64,000 bases of DNA, from the NCBI RefSeq assembly GCF_013911755.1, contig NZ_JACESP010000016.1, positions 31,709 to 95,708 on the forward strand. The letters run 5' to 3'. The first letter of the stretch is position 1. The number at the start of each line of letters is the position of its first letter. Shown here one piece after another: positions 33,274 through 41,738 of this stretch. Source of the stretch: Sphingosinicella sp. (GTDB lineage: Bacteria; Pseudomonadota; Alphaproteobacteria; Sphingomonadales; Sphingomonadaceae). Made by a program: the position numbers and the translations under genes. The notes beneath the pieces are model-generated. The model made no database searches. It was not told the origin of the DNA and worked only from the letters and a program-made list of their open reading frames with translations.

Positions 33274-33975
33274 ATGAGCTCACCTTTCATCGTCTTGATT
33301 CACGGCGCCTGGCTGGGCGGATGGTGTTGGCGTCCGCTGCGGGCCGAGCTCCGGAAGTTCGGCTTCGAGTCCCACGCTCCCACACTGACGGGGCTTGCCG
33401 AACGTACGCATTTGGGCACGGCAAACACCGGCCTTGCCGAACATACGGTTGATATTCTGGAGACGCTGACGTTTCTGGACAGTGAGAATATCGCCCTTGT
33501 CGGACACAGCTATGGAGCGGTGGTGGCTGCCGAAGTCGCCGCTGCCAGGCCCGATCTTGTCAGCCACCTTATCATTCTCGACGGCTTTACGCTCCAGCGT
33601 CGGCAATCGCTTTTCGCCAAGCACCCGGAGCTTCGTGATGTGTTTGCACCGCTGATCACCGAGGAGGCAGCCGGATACATTCAGCCGCCGAATTCGGCAT
33701 TTCTGGGTCTTCCCGAAACGGCGGAAGCGCAGAAGGTCGTGGAACGCCTGCGCCCCATGCCGCTGAGAGGATTCACCGACGCGGCGCAGTATGATGGTCC
33801 CGTGCAATGCCGCCGCGACTATGTGCGTTTTACAGGCTTCCCGTTCTTCGAGACAACCGCGGCGGAAGCTGATGCCGAAGGGTGGGAGGTCAGCACGATC
33901 GAGGCCGGACATATGGCGATCACCACCCATGCAGGCGCTGTCGCCGCACGCCTCCGCGAAGTCCTTGCCCGCTGA
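33274..33975 (+). CDS. Alpha/beta hydrolase (esterase/hydroxynitrile-lyase-like)
   Basis: A 233-residue hydrolase: HGAWLGGWCWRPL oxyanion region, nucleophile Ser79 in GHSYGAVV and a late His in EAGHMAITTH. The sequence fits the small EstC/HNL-like subgroup that cleaves esters or related bonds. ATG 33274 is used rather than the upstream TTG. It carries the CTGTCAGACAG operator, so it belongs to the second catabolic regulon. It is convergent with the TonB receptor gene across a hairpin terminator. Confidence 0.9.
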   Translation: MSSPFIVLIHGAWLGGWCWRPLRAELRKFGFESHAPTLTGLAERTHLGTANTGLAEHTVDILETLTFLDSENIALVGHSYGAVVAAEVAAARPDLVSHLIILDGFTLQRRQSLFAKHPELRDVFAPLITEEAAGYIQPPNSAFLGLPETAEAQKVVERLRPMPLRGFTDAAQYDGPVQCRRDYVRFTGFPFFETTAAEADAEGWEVSTIEAGHMAITTHAGAVAARLREVLAR

Positions 33976-33986
33976 TCGGCAACAAG

Positions 33987-34015
33987 CGGATGCCCGACCG
34001 CCAGTCGGGCATCCG
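33987..34015. terminator. Bidirectional hairpin between convergent genes
   Basis: A perfect 12-bp stem CGGATGCCCGAC/GTCGGGCATCCG with a 5-nt loop sits between the stops of the hydrolase (33975) and the TonB receptor (34022). There is no T tract, but position and strength fit a shared terminator. Confidence 0.7.
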
Positions 34016-34021
34016 GTATAA

Positions 34022-36157
34022 TCAGAAGCTGTAGGTCAGTTCGATTCCATAGGTTGCACCGACGGCAGGATAGTAGACGTCGATTCCGAGCGGATGGCCG
34101 GAGGTGGTGAAAGGCTGGTATTCTCCTGTCACTTTCTCCGACAGCGCGTTCTTCACCCAACCGGTGACAGTCCAGCGACCATCCGCCTCTCGTACCCCGG
34201 CGCGCAGGTTGACGAGGTTCGCTGACGGACGGCGGTAATCGTTTTCCAGATCCCAGTAGAACCCACTCGTGTGGCGGAATTCCGGGCGCACGTAGAGGTT
34301 CAGATCGTCGGCAACGGGTATGTCGATGTCGAGGCCGACGTTGGCGGTGTAACGCGAGATGCGTGGTGGGCGATTGCCGATATACTCAGCCGTGGAGCCG
34401 CCGAAGCCGGGCGGCGGGGTGAAGCCGCGAATCTTCGGATCCGCGTAGCCGAGGCTGGCGCTCAGCGTGAAGCCCTCGACCAGTCGGAAGGCGCCCGCGA
34501 CCTCGAAACCTTCGATGCGTGTCTTGTCGATATTGATGCCGACGTTGGTCGCGCCGACGGCATCGAACAGCTTGAACTGTCCGTTGTCTAGATCGGTTCG
34601 GAAAATCGCGGCATCGAGGATGGCGCGCCCACCCAGCAGGCGCGCCTTGGTGCCGATTTCATAGTTGATTGCAGTTTCGGCCGCGATCACCGGATTGCCG
34701 AAGCTCGAGCCGCTGGCATTGAAATCGCCGCTGCGGAAACCCTTGCCTACCGAGGAATAGAGCATCCACGCCTCAGTTGGCTTGAAAGTCAGCGTGCCCT
34801 TCGGCTGCCACTTCGAAAAGCCGGCACGGCGGGTGCCTCCGGTGCCCGGATGCTGGGTGAGGTCGTCGTCATCGTAGCGGACGGCGACGGCGGCCTCCAG
34901 ATTCGGGAGGATGTCGTATTCGACATTCGCGAAGCCGGACCAGGTCTCGTAGCGGTTGAGGTCGTTGCTCTGGCTGATCAGGAAATCCGCCTGCGTGGGC
35001 ACCGGCATCAGCCCGAAGTAGAACGGGTCGACGAAAATGTCGGCGCCGATGCGCCGCTTCGAACGCACATGGTAGCCGCCGATGAGCCAACGGAGCGGCC
35101 CGTCGTCCGTGGACGTGAAGCGGAGCTCCTGGGAGAAGCCGCTTTCGCTCTGCGTCTGCTTGACCGCGAAGATATCGAGCGGCGAAAAGTCGAAGTCGGC
35201 CTCGACGTTTTCCGAAACATGCACATAGGCCAGAGTCAATGTCGCCGTGCCGAAACCGGATTCGACACTGAGTTTGCCCGACAGGTCGTGAAGCGTCCTC
35301 GGGTTGCGGCCCTCGCGATTGGCATCGAGCGGATCCGAACTTACCGAAGGGTCGCCCGAACGGCTCGTGATGTATGCGGGATCACGCCCCTTCGCATCGG
35401 AATAGGTGTACTTGATGTCCACCTCGATCGTGTCGGCAGGCGTAACGATCGCGCGCAGCCGCCCCGTCAGGTCTTTCATCTTGTCCGAATAAGCACCGGT
35501 CGTGACGTTCTCTACCTGGCCGCGCCGGTCGGTGAACGAGACGCCGGCGAGAACGGAGAGCAAGCCGGGAACAACGGGACCGCTTATGCTCGCTTTCGCG
35601 CGCCACTCCTCGCCGCGACCGTAGCCTGCGAGCATTCGGGTCTCGAACGTGTCACCCGGCTTGCGGCTCGTGATGTTGACGGCGCCGGCGATTGCGTTCC
35701 GCCCGTAAATGGCTCCCTGCGGCCCTTTCAGGACTTCGACCTGCTGCAGATCGAATTCATCGACGTTGAACTGGAGAGGCGAGATCGTGAGCACGCCGTC
35801 CACCACGATCGCGGCCGGGGGCGGCGCGTACTGGCTTTGGCCTTGCCCGCGAATCGTGAGGAAGTTCGTGCCGAGATTGAGCGCATTGTCAAAGCTGACG
35901 TTCGGTGTGAGGTTGGCGATGTCGCCGATGCCCTGAATGCCCGATTTTGCAATCTCCTCGGATGTCAGAACCGTAACCGCAATCGGTACGTCCTGAAGGG
36001 CTTCATTCCGGCGGCGGGCGCTGATGACGATTTCGTCGCCGTTTGCCACGGTGCTTCCATTCGCGATCGTCTCGGCGCGCGCTTCGAAGCCTCCCGTCAG
36101 GGCTCCGACGGCTGCCGTACAGCAGGCCAGGCTGAGCATCCCCTTTTTGCTTCGCAT
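34022..36157 (-). CDS. TonB-dependent receptor (second catabolic module)
   Basis: A ~711-residue outer-membrane transporter: signal peptide (LSLACCTAAVGALTGGFEARAE), TonB box-like DEIVISARRRNEALQ, plug (VEVLKGPQGAIYGRNAIAGAVNI) and a barrel ending GIELTYSF. It has no STN domain. ATG 36157 is preferred to GTG 36163 because GGGAGA is 8 nt upstream. The CTGTCAGACAG operator lies 40-50 bp upstream, within the divergent spacer to ridA. It probably imports the substrate of the neighbouring Rieske/PPOX pathway. Confidence 0.92.
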   Translation of the reverse strand: MRSKKGMLSLACCTAAVGALTGGFEARAETIANGSTVANGDEIVISARRRNEALQDVPIAVTVLTSEEIAKSGIQGIGDIANLTPNVSFDNALNLGTNFLTIRGQGQSQYAPPPAAIVVDGVLTISPLQFNVDEFDLQQVEVLKGPQGAIYGRNAIAGAVNITSRKPGDTFETRMLAGYGRGEEWRAKASISGPVVPGLLSVLAGVSFTDRRGQVENVTTGAYSDKMKDLTGRLRAIVTPADTIEVDIKYTYSDAKGRDPAYITSRSGDPSVSSDPLDANREGRNPRTLHDLSGKLSVESGFGTATLTLAYVHVSENVEADFDFSPLDIFAVKQTQSESGFSQELRFTSTDDGPLRWLIGGYHVRSKRRIGADIFVDPFYFGLMPVPTQADFLISQSNDLNRYETWSGFANVEYDILPNLEAAVAVRYDDDDLTQHPGTGGTRRAGFSKWQPKGTLTFKPTEAWMLYSSVGKGFRSGDFNASGSSFGNPVIAAETAINYEIGTKARLLGGRAILDAAIFRTDLDNGQFKLFDAVGATNVGINIDKTRIEGFEVAGAFRLVEGFTLSASLGYADPKIRGFTPPPGFGGSTAEYIGNRPPRISRYTANVGLDIDIPVADDLNLYVRPEFRHTSGFYWDLENDYRRPSANLVNLRAGVREADGRWTVTGWVKNALSEKVTGEYQPFTTSGHPLGIDVYYPAVGATYGIELTYSF

Positions 36158-36195
36158 AATCACTCTCCCTTCATTCTCGAATTGACCCGATCTTT

Positions 36196-36219
36196 TGTCA
36201 GGCTGTCAGACAGATGACA
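36196..36219. promoter_or_regulatory. GntR-type operator before the TonB receptor gene
   Basis: The core CTGTCAGACAG (36203-36213) is flanked by an outer TGTCA/TGACA pair (36196-36200, 36215-36219), a nested dyad in the divergent promoter region. Confidence 0.8.
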
Positions 36220-36293
36220 GAAGGCTGATACGTTGGCAATGATATTTCATCGCGGATCTGGGCCGAGGTTGTCATTGACGGGCAATTTCAAAT

Positions 36294-36304
36294 CTGTCAG
36301 ACAG
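36294..36304. promoter_or_regulatory. GntR-type operator before ridA
   Basis: A third perfect CTGTCAGACAG, 21 bp before the ridA ATG. Binding here would cover the region just upstream of the ribosome-binding site. Confidence 0.8.
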
Positions 36305-36325
36305 CCGGACCAATGGAGACGAGTT

Positions 36326-36736
36326 ATGCACGATGACAACCGCTTTTTCCTCCCCGAATGGCAGGCCGCTCAGCAGCAGATCGGCTTTGCACAGGCGGTA
36401 AGCGACGGCAGGCTTCTGCACGTCTCGGGCACTGCCAGTCTGGATGCGGATTTCAGGCCGCTTCACGTCGGCGATTTCAATGCGCAGTTTGAATTCGTCT
36501 ACCACCAGATCGGCCGCACGCTTGCCGGGTTCGGGCTGGGTTTCGGCGATGTTGTTCGGGAGGTCATGTACGTTACCGACATGGACGCGCTCGGCGCCGC
36601 GATACCGCGACGCAAGGCCTTTTACGGACGTGGCCCTTTCCCGGCCTCTACGGGCGTTGAGGTCAGGCGGCTGCTTTTTCCCGAGCTTCTGGTGGAAATT
36701 CAGGTCGATGCGCTCCTGCCCGGCCAACGAAACTGA
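36326..36736 (+). CDS. RidA (YjgF/YER057c/UK114) family protein
   Basis: A 136-residue trimeric-type RidA homologue (FAQAVSDGRLLHVSGTASLDADFRPLHVGDFNAQFEFVYHQIGRTLAGFGLGFGDVVREVMYVTDMD...FYGRGPFPASTGVEVRRLLFPELLVEIQVDAL). RidA proteins hydrolyse enamines and imines; catabolic relatives deaminate ring-derived intermediates. Here it leads an operon with a Rieske oxygenase and a flavin-binding protein, suggesting a nitrogen-containing substrate. ATG 36326 follows GGAGACG; the longer frame upstream crosses the operator and is rejected. Confidence 0.88.
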   Translation: MHDDNRFFLPEWQAAQQQIGFAQAVSDGRLLHVSGTASLDADFRPLHVGDFNAQFEFVYHQIGRTLAGFGLGFGDVVREVMYVTDMDALGAAIPRRKAFYGRGPFPASTGVEVRRLLFPELLVEIQVDALLPGQRN

Positions 36737-36752
36737 TCGAAAGGCACGAAGA

Positions 36753-37763
36753 ATGGCGACAGTCATCCAAACCGATACGGCGCGGCCGCGCAGGCGCCGC
36801 CTGCTGGGCGAACATGTTCCGATGGAGGGCGAAAGCGGGCTATATACGCAAAGCTGGTTTCCCATCTGCATGTCCGCCGATATCGGCCTTGGAGAGGTGA
36901 AGGGGTTCCCGTTCCTCGGCGGTCGTGTCATCGCCTTCCGCGGTACAGATGGCACCGCGCAGGTAACCAGTGCTTACTGCTCGCACCTCGGCGCCGACAT
37001 TTCCGTCGGCAAGGTGGTCGGCAACCACGTGCAGTGCCCGTATCATATGTGGGAATTCAACAGGGAGGGCATCTGCCAGAAAACCGGCAGCGGTGACCCT
37101 GCGCCCCGACGGGCATCGCTGTTTGCCTTTCCCACACAGGAAAAGCATGGCCTCATCTGGGCATTCAACGGAGAGGAGCCGTGGTTCGCGATTCCGGACT
37201 GGCCTTTCCCGGATGCCGATATCCTCACCGATACGCAGGAATTCCCGGTGCCGATGAACATCGATCCGTGGATCATCTGCGCACAGACGCCCGATATCCA
37301 GCACCTCCTGTACCTGCACAAGTTCGACCTGAAAGGGCCCAACCCCGAAGGGAACGTGGCCTGGACGGATCACAGCATGTTCTATGACATGGACGGCCTC
37401 TGGGGCAGTCGGCGCATGACCATCCGTGCCGGTATCGTCGGCACGTCGATCTTCTTTCAGACGGGCACGCTCGATGGGCGCTGGTTCGGCTTCATGACCG
37501 CCATGGGTCTTCCCGCGCCATCACAGAGTCGCCTGTTCTCCGTTTTCGCGGCGGAGCGTACAGAGGACGAAGCCGAGGTCCGCGCCTTTCTGGAAGAGGC
37601 CCGCCTTCACGAGGTAGCAATCGCGATGGAGGATTCGGCGATCGGCCAGACGATCCATTTCCGCGTCGGCTCGCTGACGCGCGCGGATGCGACGCTGGCG
37701 CGTTTCCTGGATTATGTGCGCCGTTTTCCGCGCGCGCACCCGTCCGCCGAGTTCATCGATTAG
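36753..37763 (+). CDS. Rieske non-heme iron oxygenase
   Basis: A 336-residue Rieske oxygenase of the single-subunit type. The [2Fe-2S] ligands are Cys76, His78, Cys95 and His98 (YCSHLG...CPYHMW). The mononuclear iron site is TPDIQHLLYLHKFD with Asp181, His184 and His189. The size and style resemble the KshA/phthalate-family group, which acts on steroids, phthalates or N-heterocycles and needs a separate reductase. No classic reductase is encoded here; the PPOX-fold gene 14 nt downstream is the only redox-like neighbour. The substrate is unknown. Confidence 0.9.
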   Translation: MATVIQTDTARPRRRRLLGEHVPMEGESGLYTQSWFPICMSADIGLGEVKGFPFLGGRVIAFRGTDGTAQVTSAYCSHLGADISVGKVVGNHVQCPYHMWEFNREGICQKTGSGDPAPRRASLFAFPTQEKHGLIWAFNGEEPWFAIPDWPFPDADILTDTQEFPVPMNIDPWIICAQTPDIQHLLYLHKFDLKGPNPEGNVAWTDHSMFYDMDGLWGSRRMTIRAGIVGTSIFFQTGTLDGRWFGFMTAMGLPAPSQSRLFSVFAAERTEDEAEVRAFLEEARLHEVAIAMEDSAIGQTIHFRVGSLTRADATLARFLDYVRRFPRAHPSAEFID

Positions 37764-37777
37764 CCGAGGAGTCTGCG

Positions 37778-38407
37778 ATGACCGAGTCCGATCCTTACAA
37801 GATCTCAAGCATCGAGGAGCTACGACAGCATTACGATATGCCGAGCCCGCTGATCGTCAGATCGAAGTTCGATTTCATCCACGACTACATGATCCAGTAC
37901 ATGAAACTGGCACCGATCGTCTGCGTGGCGTCCGAGACGGAAGCCGGGCTCGATGCGTCACCGCGCGGCGGGGAGCCCGGTTTCGTCAAGGCTCTGGATC
38001 GCAAAACCGTGGCGTTTGCCGACTGGCCGGGCAACAACAAGATGGAGACCTTCTCCAACGTGATCGAGAACGGCCGCGTCGGCCTTCTCTTCATGGCGCC
38101 GAAGCTCGATACGTTCCTTCGGATCAACGGACCCGCAATCGTGACGCGAGAGCCCATTGTACTCGAACGGCTGGCAGAGCAGGGCAAGATTCCCAAGGCC
38201 GCGGTCAAGGTCAGCGTTCGCGAAGCCTATTTCCACTGCGGCAAGGCCTTCCGCCGGTCGCACCTGTGGAAACCTGAAGACTGGCCCGATGTCAGCGGCT
38301 TCCCGACCGTCGGCAAGGTTCTCGCCGACATGGCGAAGATCACGGAACTCAGCGTCGACCAGCTGAATGCCTTCTACGAACACGGCCTGACGCACGAGCT
38401 ATACTGA
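37778..38407 (+). CDS. PPOX-class split-barrel flavin-binding protein
   Basis: A 209-residue protein of the pyridoxamine-5'-phosphate-oxidase-like family (MSMEG_1061-type): FIHDYMIQYMKLAPIVCVASETEAGLDASPRGGEPGFVKALDRKTVAFADWPGNNKMETFSNVIENGRVGLLFMAPKLDTFLRINGPAIV. Such proteins bind FMN, F420 or heme and reduce or oxidise small molecules. It is cotranscribed with the Rieske oxygenase, so it may act on the same substrate or support electron transfer. The role is inferred from context. Confidence 0.88.
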   Translation: MTESDPYKISSIEELRQHYDMPSPLIVRSKFDFIHDYMIQYMKLAPIVCVASETEAGLDASPRGGEPGFVKALDRKTVAFADWPGNNKMETFSNVIENGRVGLLFMAPKLDTFLRINGPAIVTREPIVLERLAEQGKIPKAAVKVSVREAYFHCGKAFRRSHLWKPEDWPDVSGFPTVGKVLADMAKITELSVDQLNAFYEHGLTHELY

Positions 38408-38434
38408 CCGGTCTTTGCCGCAAAGGCTCCCCGG

Positions 38435-38445
38435 CTGTATGACAG
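38435..38445. promoter_or_regulatory. Degenerate GntR operator before gntR
   Basis: CTGTATGACAG, within the dyad GCTGT-ATG-ACAGC, matches the CTGTCAGACAG core at 9 of 11 positions and lies 58 bp before the regulator ATG. It suggests autoregulation. Confidence 0.6.
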
Positions 38446-38503
38446 CTTTACAGATGGCGCGCGCTTGCTAAGGGATGCTGACGACGACAGCGCCGGGGAT
38501 CGA

Positions 38504-39253
38504 ATGAACAGGGACAAGGGTTCTCCAGAGGGTGGACAGGTTCGGCCGCACTATCTGGTCGACCAGGTCATCGAAGCGCTTCAGGACGCCATGGAGAAGG
38601 GCGTCTACAAGGTTGGAGACAGGCTTCCGCCCGAAATGAAGCTTGCCGCGCAGTTCGGCGTGGGCCGTTCGACCATCCGGGAAGCGCTGCGGGTGCTCAG
38701 CCACCTCAATCGGGTGGAAACGCGCACGGGTTCGGGCTCTTACGTGGTCGATCATCGTCGTGCGAAGGCGCAGACGCAAAGTGCGATGAGCCTCGACGAG
38801 GCGGCGGATATCTATGCGTTCCGCTATGCGGTTGAAGCACCGGCCGCCGAACAGGCAGCGCTCCGGCGCACCGCGCGCCAGATGAAGGCGATCCGGCAAC
38901 TCCTTGAGCGGGCCAAGGAGCATCTGGAGGCCCAGGATATAAACGCGGTTGCGGCAGTGGATACCGATCTCCACATCGCCATCCTGGAAGCCGGCGAAAG
39001 CCGATTTGCTGCTGAACTCTACCGCACGCACCGCGCCCGCATCGAACAGGCATTCAAGGCACTTCTGCACTTCACCGGCCCTGCAGCGCCCGGCACATCG
39101 ACCCGTTCTCTCCAGTCTTTGCACGACGACCTCGTCGCGGCGATCGAGCGGGGGGATAGTAAACTTGCGGCACGTCTCGTCAATCGCGACCGGAAGGAGG
39201 TCGAGATCTGGATCAGCCTTGCCCGCAAGCAAGGAAAGTCGAAGCACAAATAA
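38504..39253 (+). CDS. GntR-family regulator, FadR/FCD subgroup
   Basis: A 249-residue regulator with an N-terminal winged helix (VIEALQDAMEKGVYKVGDRLPPEMKLAAQFGVGRSTIREALRVLSHLNRVETRTGSGSYVV) and a C-terminal all-helical FCD ligand domain (residues ~100-235). FCD-type GntR proteins commonly bind short dyads with a TGTC/GACA core, matching the CTGTCAGACAG sites at 33225, 36203 and 36294. It is the likely master repressor of this module and probably responds to a pathway acid. ATG 38504 is chosen over the upstream TTG at 38465. Confidence 0.92.
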   Translation: MNRDKGSPEGGQVRPHYLVDQVIEALQDAMEKGVYKVGDRLPPEMKLAAQFGVGRSTIREALRVLSHLNRVETRTGSGSYVVDHRRAKAQTQSAMSLDEAADIYAFRYAVEAPAAEQAALRRTARQMKAIRQLLERAKEHLEAQDINAVAAVDTDLHIAILEAGESRFAAELYRTHRARIEQAFKALLHFTGPAAPGTSTRSLQSLHDDLVAAIERGDSKLAARLVNRDRKEVEIWISLARKQGKSKHK

Positions 39254-39418
39254 GCAGGGATATCCTCTTCAGAAAGCGGCGCTGCGCTTTGAAATCGATT
39301 TTCATACCGGCCTGGGCGACTATGGCAGCGGCCTAATCCTCTCGATCGCGATGCCGGCACGGAACCTTTACCGGCTGATTTGTGAGCGTCTGAAGCCAGC
39401 CATCATCCGCAGAGAACC

Positions 39419-40006
39419 TTAGATCTCAAGGTCTGTTTTATAGATCAATCTGATCCAGCTCGGCAGGCGCGGCACCGCGAAGACCAGGCGTCCGTTGGCA
39501 AAGGTCAGGCCATGGCTCGGCGGCTGGTTGAGGCTTGAATTGTCGAAGACCATGCCGCGATCCGCTTTGAGAACCGCCGCGCGGATGAAAGGCGCACCGC
39601 GCGCATAGCGGGCACGGATTTTGTCCTCGGGGACGACATGTCCGCCCTCCTCGACGCGGGCGCCGACGCGCGCGACGGAGAGGTCTGGCGTGTCGACGCC
39701 GACATGCATCACGATGACGGTGTAACCGCGCGTGCGCGCTTCGTCGATGAGTTCAAGCTTGGAAGGGTGCGAGAAGACGGTCTCGGTCACGAAATCCCGA
39801 CCCTCGGCGAGATAGTCGGTCCGGCGCGAAGACGCGATCCTGGCCGCTTTGTAAGACGCGGCGGGTGACGGATCGCGCAGGTCGTCGCGCTGGATGATGT
39901 CGGCGTTGATGAACGGCCCTGCGAAACTCGGCGCGACGCGGGTCTCGTAGAGTGTGGACTTGCCGGCACCGTTCGGCCCGGCAAGCACGATCATCGTCGG
40001 CTTCAT
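39419..40006 (-). CDS. Zeta-toxin-like P-loop kinase
   Basis: A 195-residue AAA/zeta-type protein. Walker A GPNGAGKST is at residues 9-17, followed by FINADIIQRDDLRDPSPAASYKAAR and FVTETVFSHPSKLELIDEARTRGYTVIVMHVGV. Zeta toxins phosphorylate UDP-N-acetylglucosamine and block wall synthesis; many chromosomal relatives have uncertain substrates. Its ATG overlaps the stop of the antitoxin-like gene, giving a standard TA layout. Confidence 0.88.
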   Translation of the reverse strand: MKPTMIVLAGPNGAGKSTLYETRVAPSFAGPFINADIIQRDDLRDPSPAASYKAARIASSRRTDYLAEGRDFVTETVFSHPSKLELIDEARTRGYTVIVMHVGVDTPDLSVARVGARVEEGGHVVPEDKIRARYARGAPFIRAAVLKADRGMVFDNSSLNQPPSHGLTFANGRLVFAVPRLPSWIRLIYKTDLEI

Positions 40007-40359
40007 CCGCGGCGGGCAGCCTTCTCACGCACGAGATTGCCGGCTGCGTCGAGGCCGACACCAAGCCCGAGCTGCCGCCGCCGGGCAAAGAAAGCCTCCT
40101 CGTCAGGCCCGGGCTGCCCCATTTTCTCGACAAAGCTGTCGAGCCAGACGTCCTTCTCCTCGTCGGTTAGTTCAGTGGTCCCGATGTCGCCGGCGAGCGC
40201 AGCGGTGATGCGGGCATGATCGAAATTGCCGGATTTTTCGATGGCGCGGCCGATGCGCACCCAATGGGCGATCTGACCGGCGATCGAGCGGCTCTGCAGC
40301 TCGGATTCGCGGCGCACGATCTTCATGATGTCGTCACCAAGCTTGATGGACTGGGCCAT
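40003..40359 (-). CDS. ParD-like antitoxin
   Basis: A 118-residue protein of the ParD-like TA antitoxin family: QSIKLGDDIMKIVRRESELQSRSIAGQIAHWVRIGRAIEKSGNFDHARITAALAG is an N-terminal ribbon-helix-helix, and the acidic middle (TTELTDEEKDVWLDSFVEKM) would bind the toxin. It overlaps the zeta-like gene by 4 nt and has a perfect inverted repeat 20 bp upstream of its start. Confidence 0.88.
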   Translation of the reverse strand: MAQSIKLGDDIMKIVRRESELQSRSIAGQIAHWVRIGRAIEKSGNFDHARITAALAGDIGTTELTDEEKDVWLDSFVEKMGQPGPDEEAFFARRRQLGLGVGLDAAGNLVREKAARRG

Positions 40360-40379
40360 GGGTAACCTCCAGGCCGTTG

Positions 40380-40396
40380 GGTAGCATTTTGCTACC
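40380..40396. promoter_or_regulatory. Operator dyad of the ParD-zeta operon
   Basis: GGTAGCA-TTT-TGCTACC, a perfect 7-bp inverted repeat, 21 bp upstream of the antitoxin start. This is the expected position for ribbon-helix-helix autorepression. Confidence 0.75.
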
Positions 40397-40546
40397 TAAA
40401 CTTCAAGCGCGTCACTCAGCGCTCCGCCGCGGGTAGCCGGCGACCGAAGCTCTTTCGGAAGCCGGCACCACATATGTCCAAGGCATCCTTTGCAGACGTA
40501 ATGCCTCCCCATTGCGCCCATATTCCTAGCGCTCTCGGCTCTTGCG

Positions 40547-40930
40547 TCATGCTGCTAGCGGGCCGTTGCTGATCCCAGCGGCCCGTCGAACCATTGCGAT
40601 CAATGCGTCTCCGAGCAACGGCTTTTCAAGCAGCAGCGCGCGGGCATCCTTGACCCGCTGCCGAAACCGCCGGGTCGGATTGCTGGTGACCACGACGGCG
40701 GGCATGGCCGCGCCGCGGGCGCGGAGCCGTGCCAGCAGGGCAAGCGCGTCCACGTCGGGCAAGCGATGGTCGATCAACACGCACAGGCCCTCCAGTGGAT
40801 CGGACGTCGCAAGGATATCGGCAGCGCTGGCATAGCTGGCAACCTCGTAGCCCTCGACCCCCATCGCAAAAGCGATCGAGGACCGTACGGCGGGATCGGC
40901 ATCGATCAGGATGACAATGTTTTTCGACAT
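40547..40930 (-). CDS. Single-domain response regulator (FixJ-like receiver)
   Basis: A 127-residue receiver domain without an output domain. The acidic pocket is Asp10/Asp12, the phospho-acceptor Asp54 (VLIDHRLPD) and the switch Lys is in LLEKPLL. It follows the alternative-oxidase gene on the same strand (34 nt gap). A stand-alone receiver next to FixLJ may compete for phosphate from FixL or act as a sink, as FixT-like or single-domain regulators do; this is inference. Confidence 0.87.
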   Translation of the reverse strand: MSKNIVILIDADPAVRSSIAFAMGVEGYEVASYASAADILATSDPLEGLCVLIDHRLPDVDALALLARLRARGAAMPAVVVTSNPTRRFRQRVKDARALLLEKPLLGDALIAMVRRAAGISNGPLAA

Positions 40931-40964
40931 GACGGCTCCCTTTCCGGCTGTCCCCCGCCGCGCA

Positions 40965-41654
40965 TCATGCGGCCTCTTTCCAGCCCGGCTCGAGCGCGAC
41001 GTGAGGGGGACAGCGGCCGACCGCGCCCTGCGGCAACCCCGCCAGCATGTTGGCGAAACCATGGTTGACGTCGCGGTGATGCGCCTCGTCCGCGCGCACG
41101 AGCAGAACCACGTCGCGCAGCGTTGCGTCGTCAGACAGGCGCCAGTAACGCTTCGCGATGTCGGGGGCAGCGACATTCTCGGACCGGCCTCCGTCGATCT
41201 CGGCGAGGTAATGCGTATAGCTGATGACAGCTTCTTCCTCGAAATAGCCGACGACGCGGTGCGCGGTGCGGGCGCTCACGAGGTAAAGCGCGAAGAAGGC
41301 GAGATAGAACAGCCACTGCACGCCGATGATGACGGCGCGTTCATACCAGGTGGGCCTGCAGATCTCGACGAATGTCATCAGGTGCATCCGCTCGTTCTCG
41401 GCCTCGTCCATCAGGGTCTTGATCCAGCCGCCATCGTCGCACATGCGACGGAGGCACCGCAGGTGGTTGATCGTCGCGCCGACCATACCCGGCACCGCGG
41501 CGACGGTTTCGAGCACAACCGCGCGGTGGCCGTAGCGGGCGGCAAAAAAAGTGTCGGCGGTCCAGCGCAGCGCCTTGGTGAAGCCGAGCGCGATGCGGTC
41601 TGGCAGGCCTTGCGGTTTGTGATGTATGGCAAGGTCGACGAGGGGAGGGGTCAT
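40965..41654 (-). CDS. aox: Alternative oxidase (AOX)
   Basis: A 229-residue di-iron quinol oxidase of the inner membrane. The ligands are recognisable: Glu49 in [14 protein letters not shown], Glu88 and His91 in [10 protein letters not shown], Glu139 in [15 protein letters not shown], and Glu190 and His193 in [12 protein letters not shown]. It reduces oxygen with ubiquinol without pumping protons and resists NO and cyanide. Bacterial AOX is uncommon but known in Novosphingobium. It is divergent from fixL with 84 bp between starts, so oxygen/NO-responsive control is likely. ATG 41654 follows AGGAGA. Confidence 0.93.
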   Translation of the reverse strand: MTPPLVDLAIHHKPQGLPDRIALGFTKALRWTADTFFAARYGHRAVVLETVAAVPGMVGATINHLRCLRRMCDDGGWIKTLMDEAENERMHLMTFVEICRPTWYERAVIIGVQWLFYLAFFALYLVSARTAHRVVGYFEEEAVISYTHYLAEIDGGRSENVAAPDIAKRYWRLSDDATLRDVVLLVRADEAHHRDVNHGFANMLAGLPQGAVGRCPPHVALEPGWKEAA

Positions 41655-41738
41655 GAGGCTGTCTCCTTTGGACACGGGCGCCAGAATTCGCGCAACGTGC
41701 TGGACCGCGCTGTAAAGCGTGACTGCGGGAGCCGAAAC

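Noticed and set aside
40911-41738. In-frame N-terminal extension of fixL
   Set aside because: It runs antisense through the alternative-oxidase gene; the TTG start with GGGAG is far more plausible.
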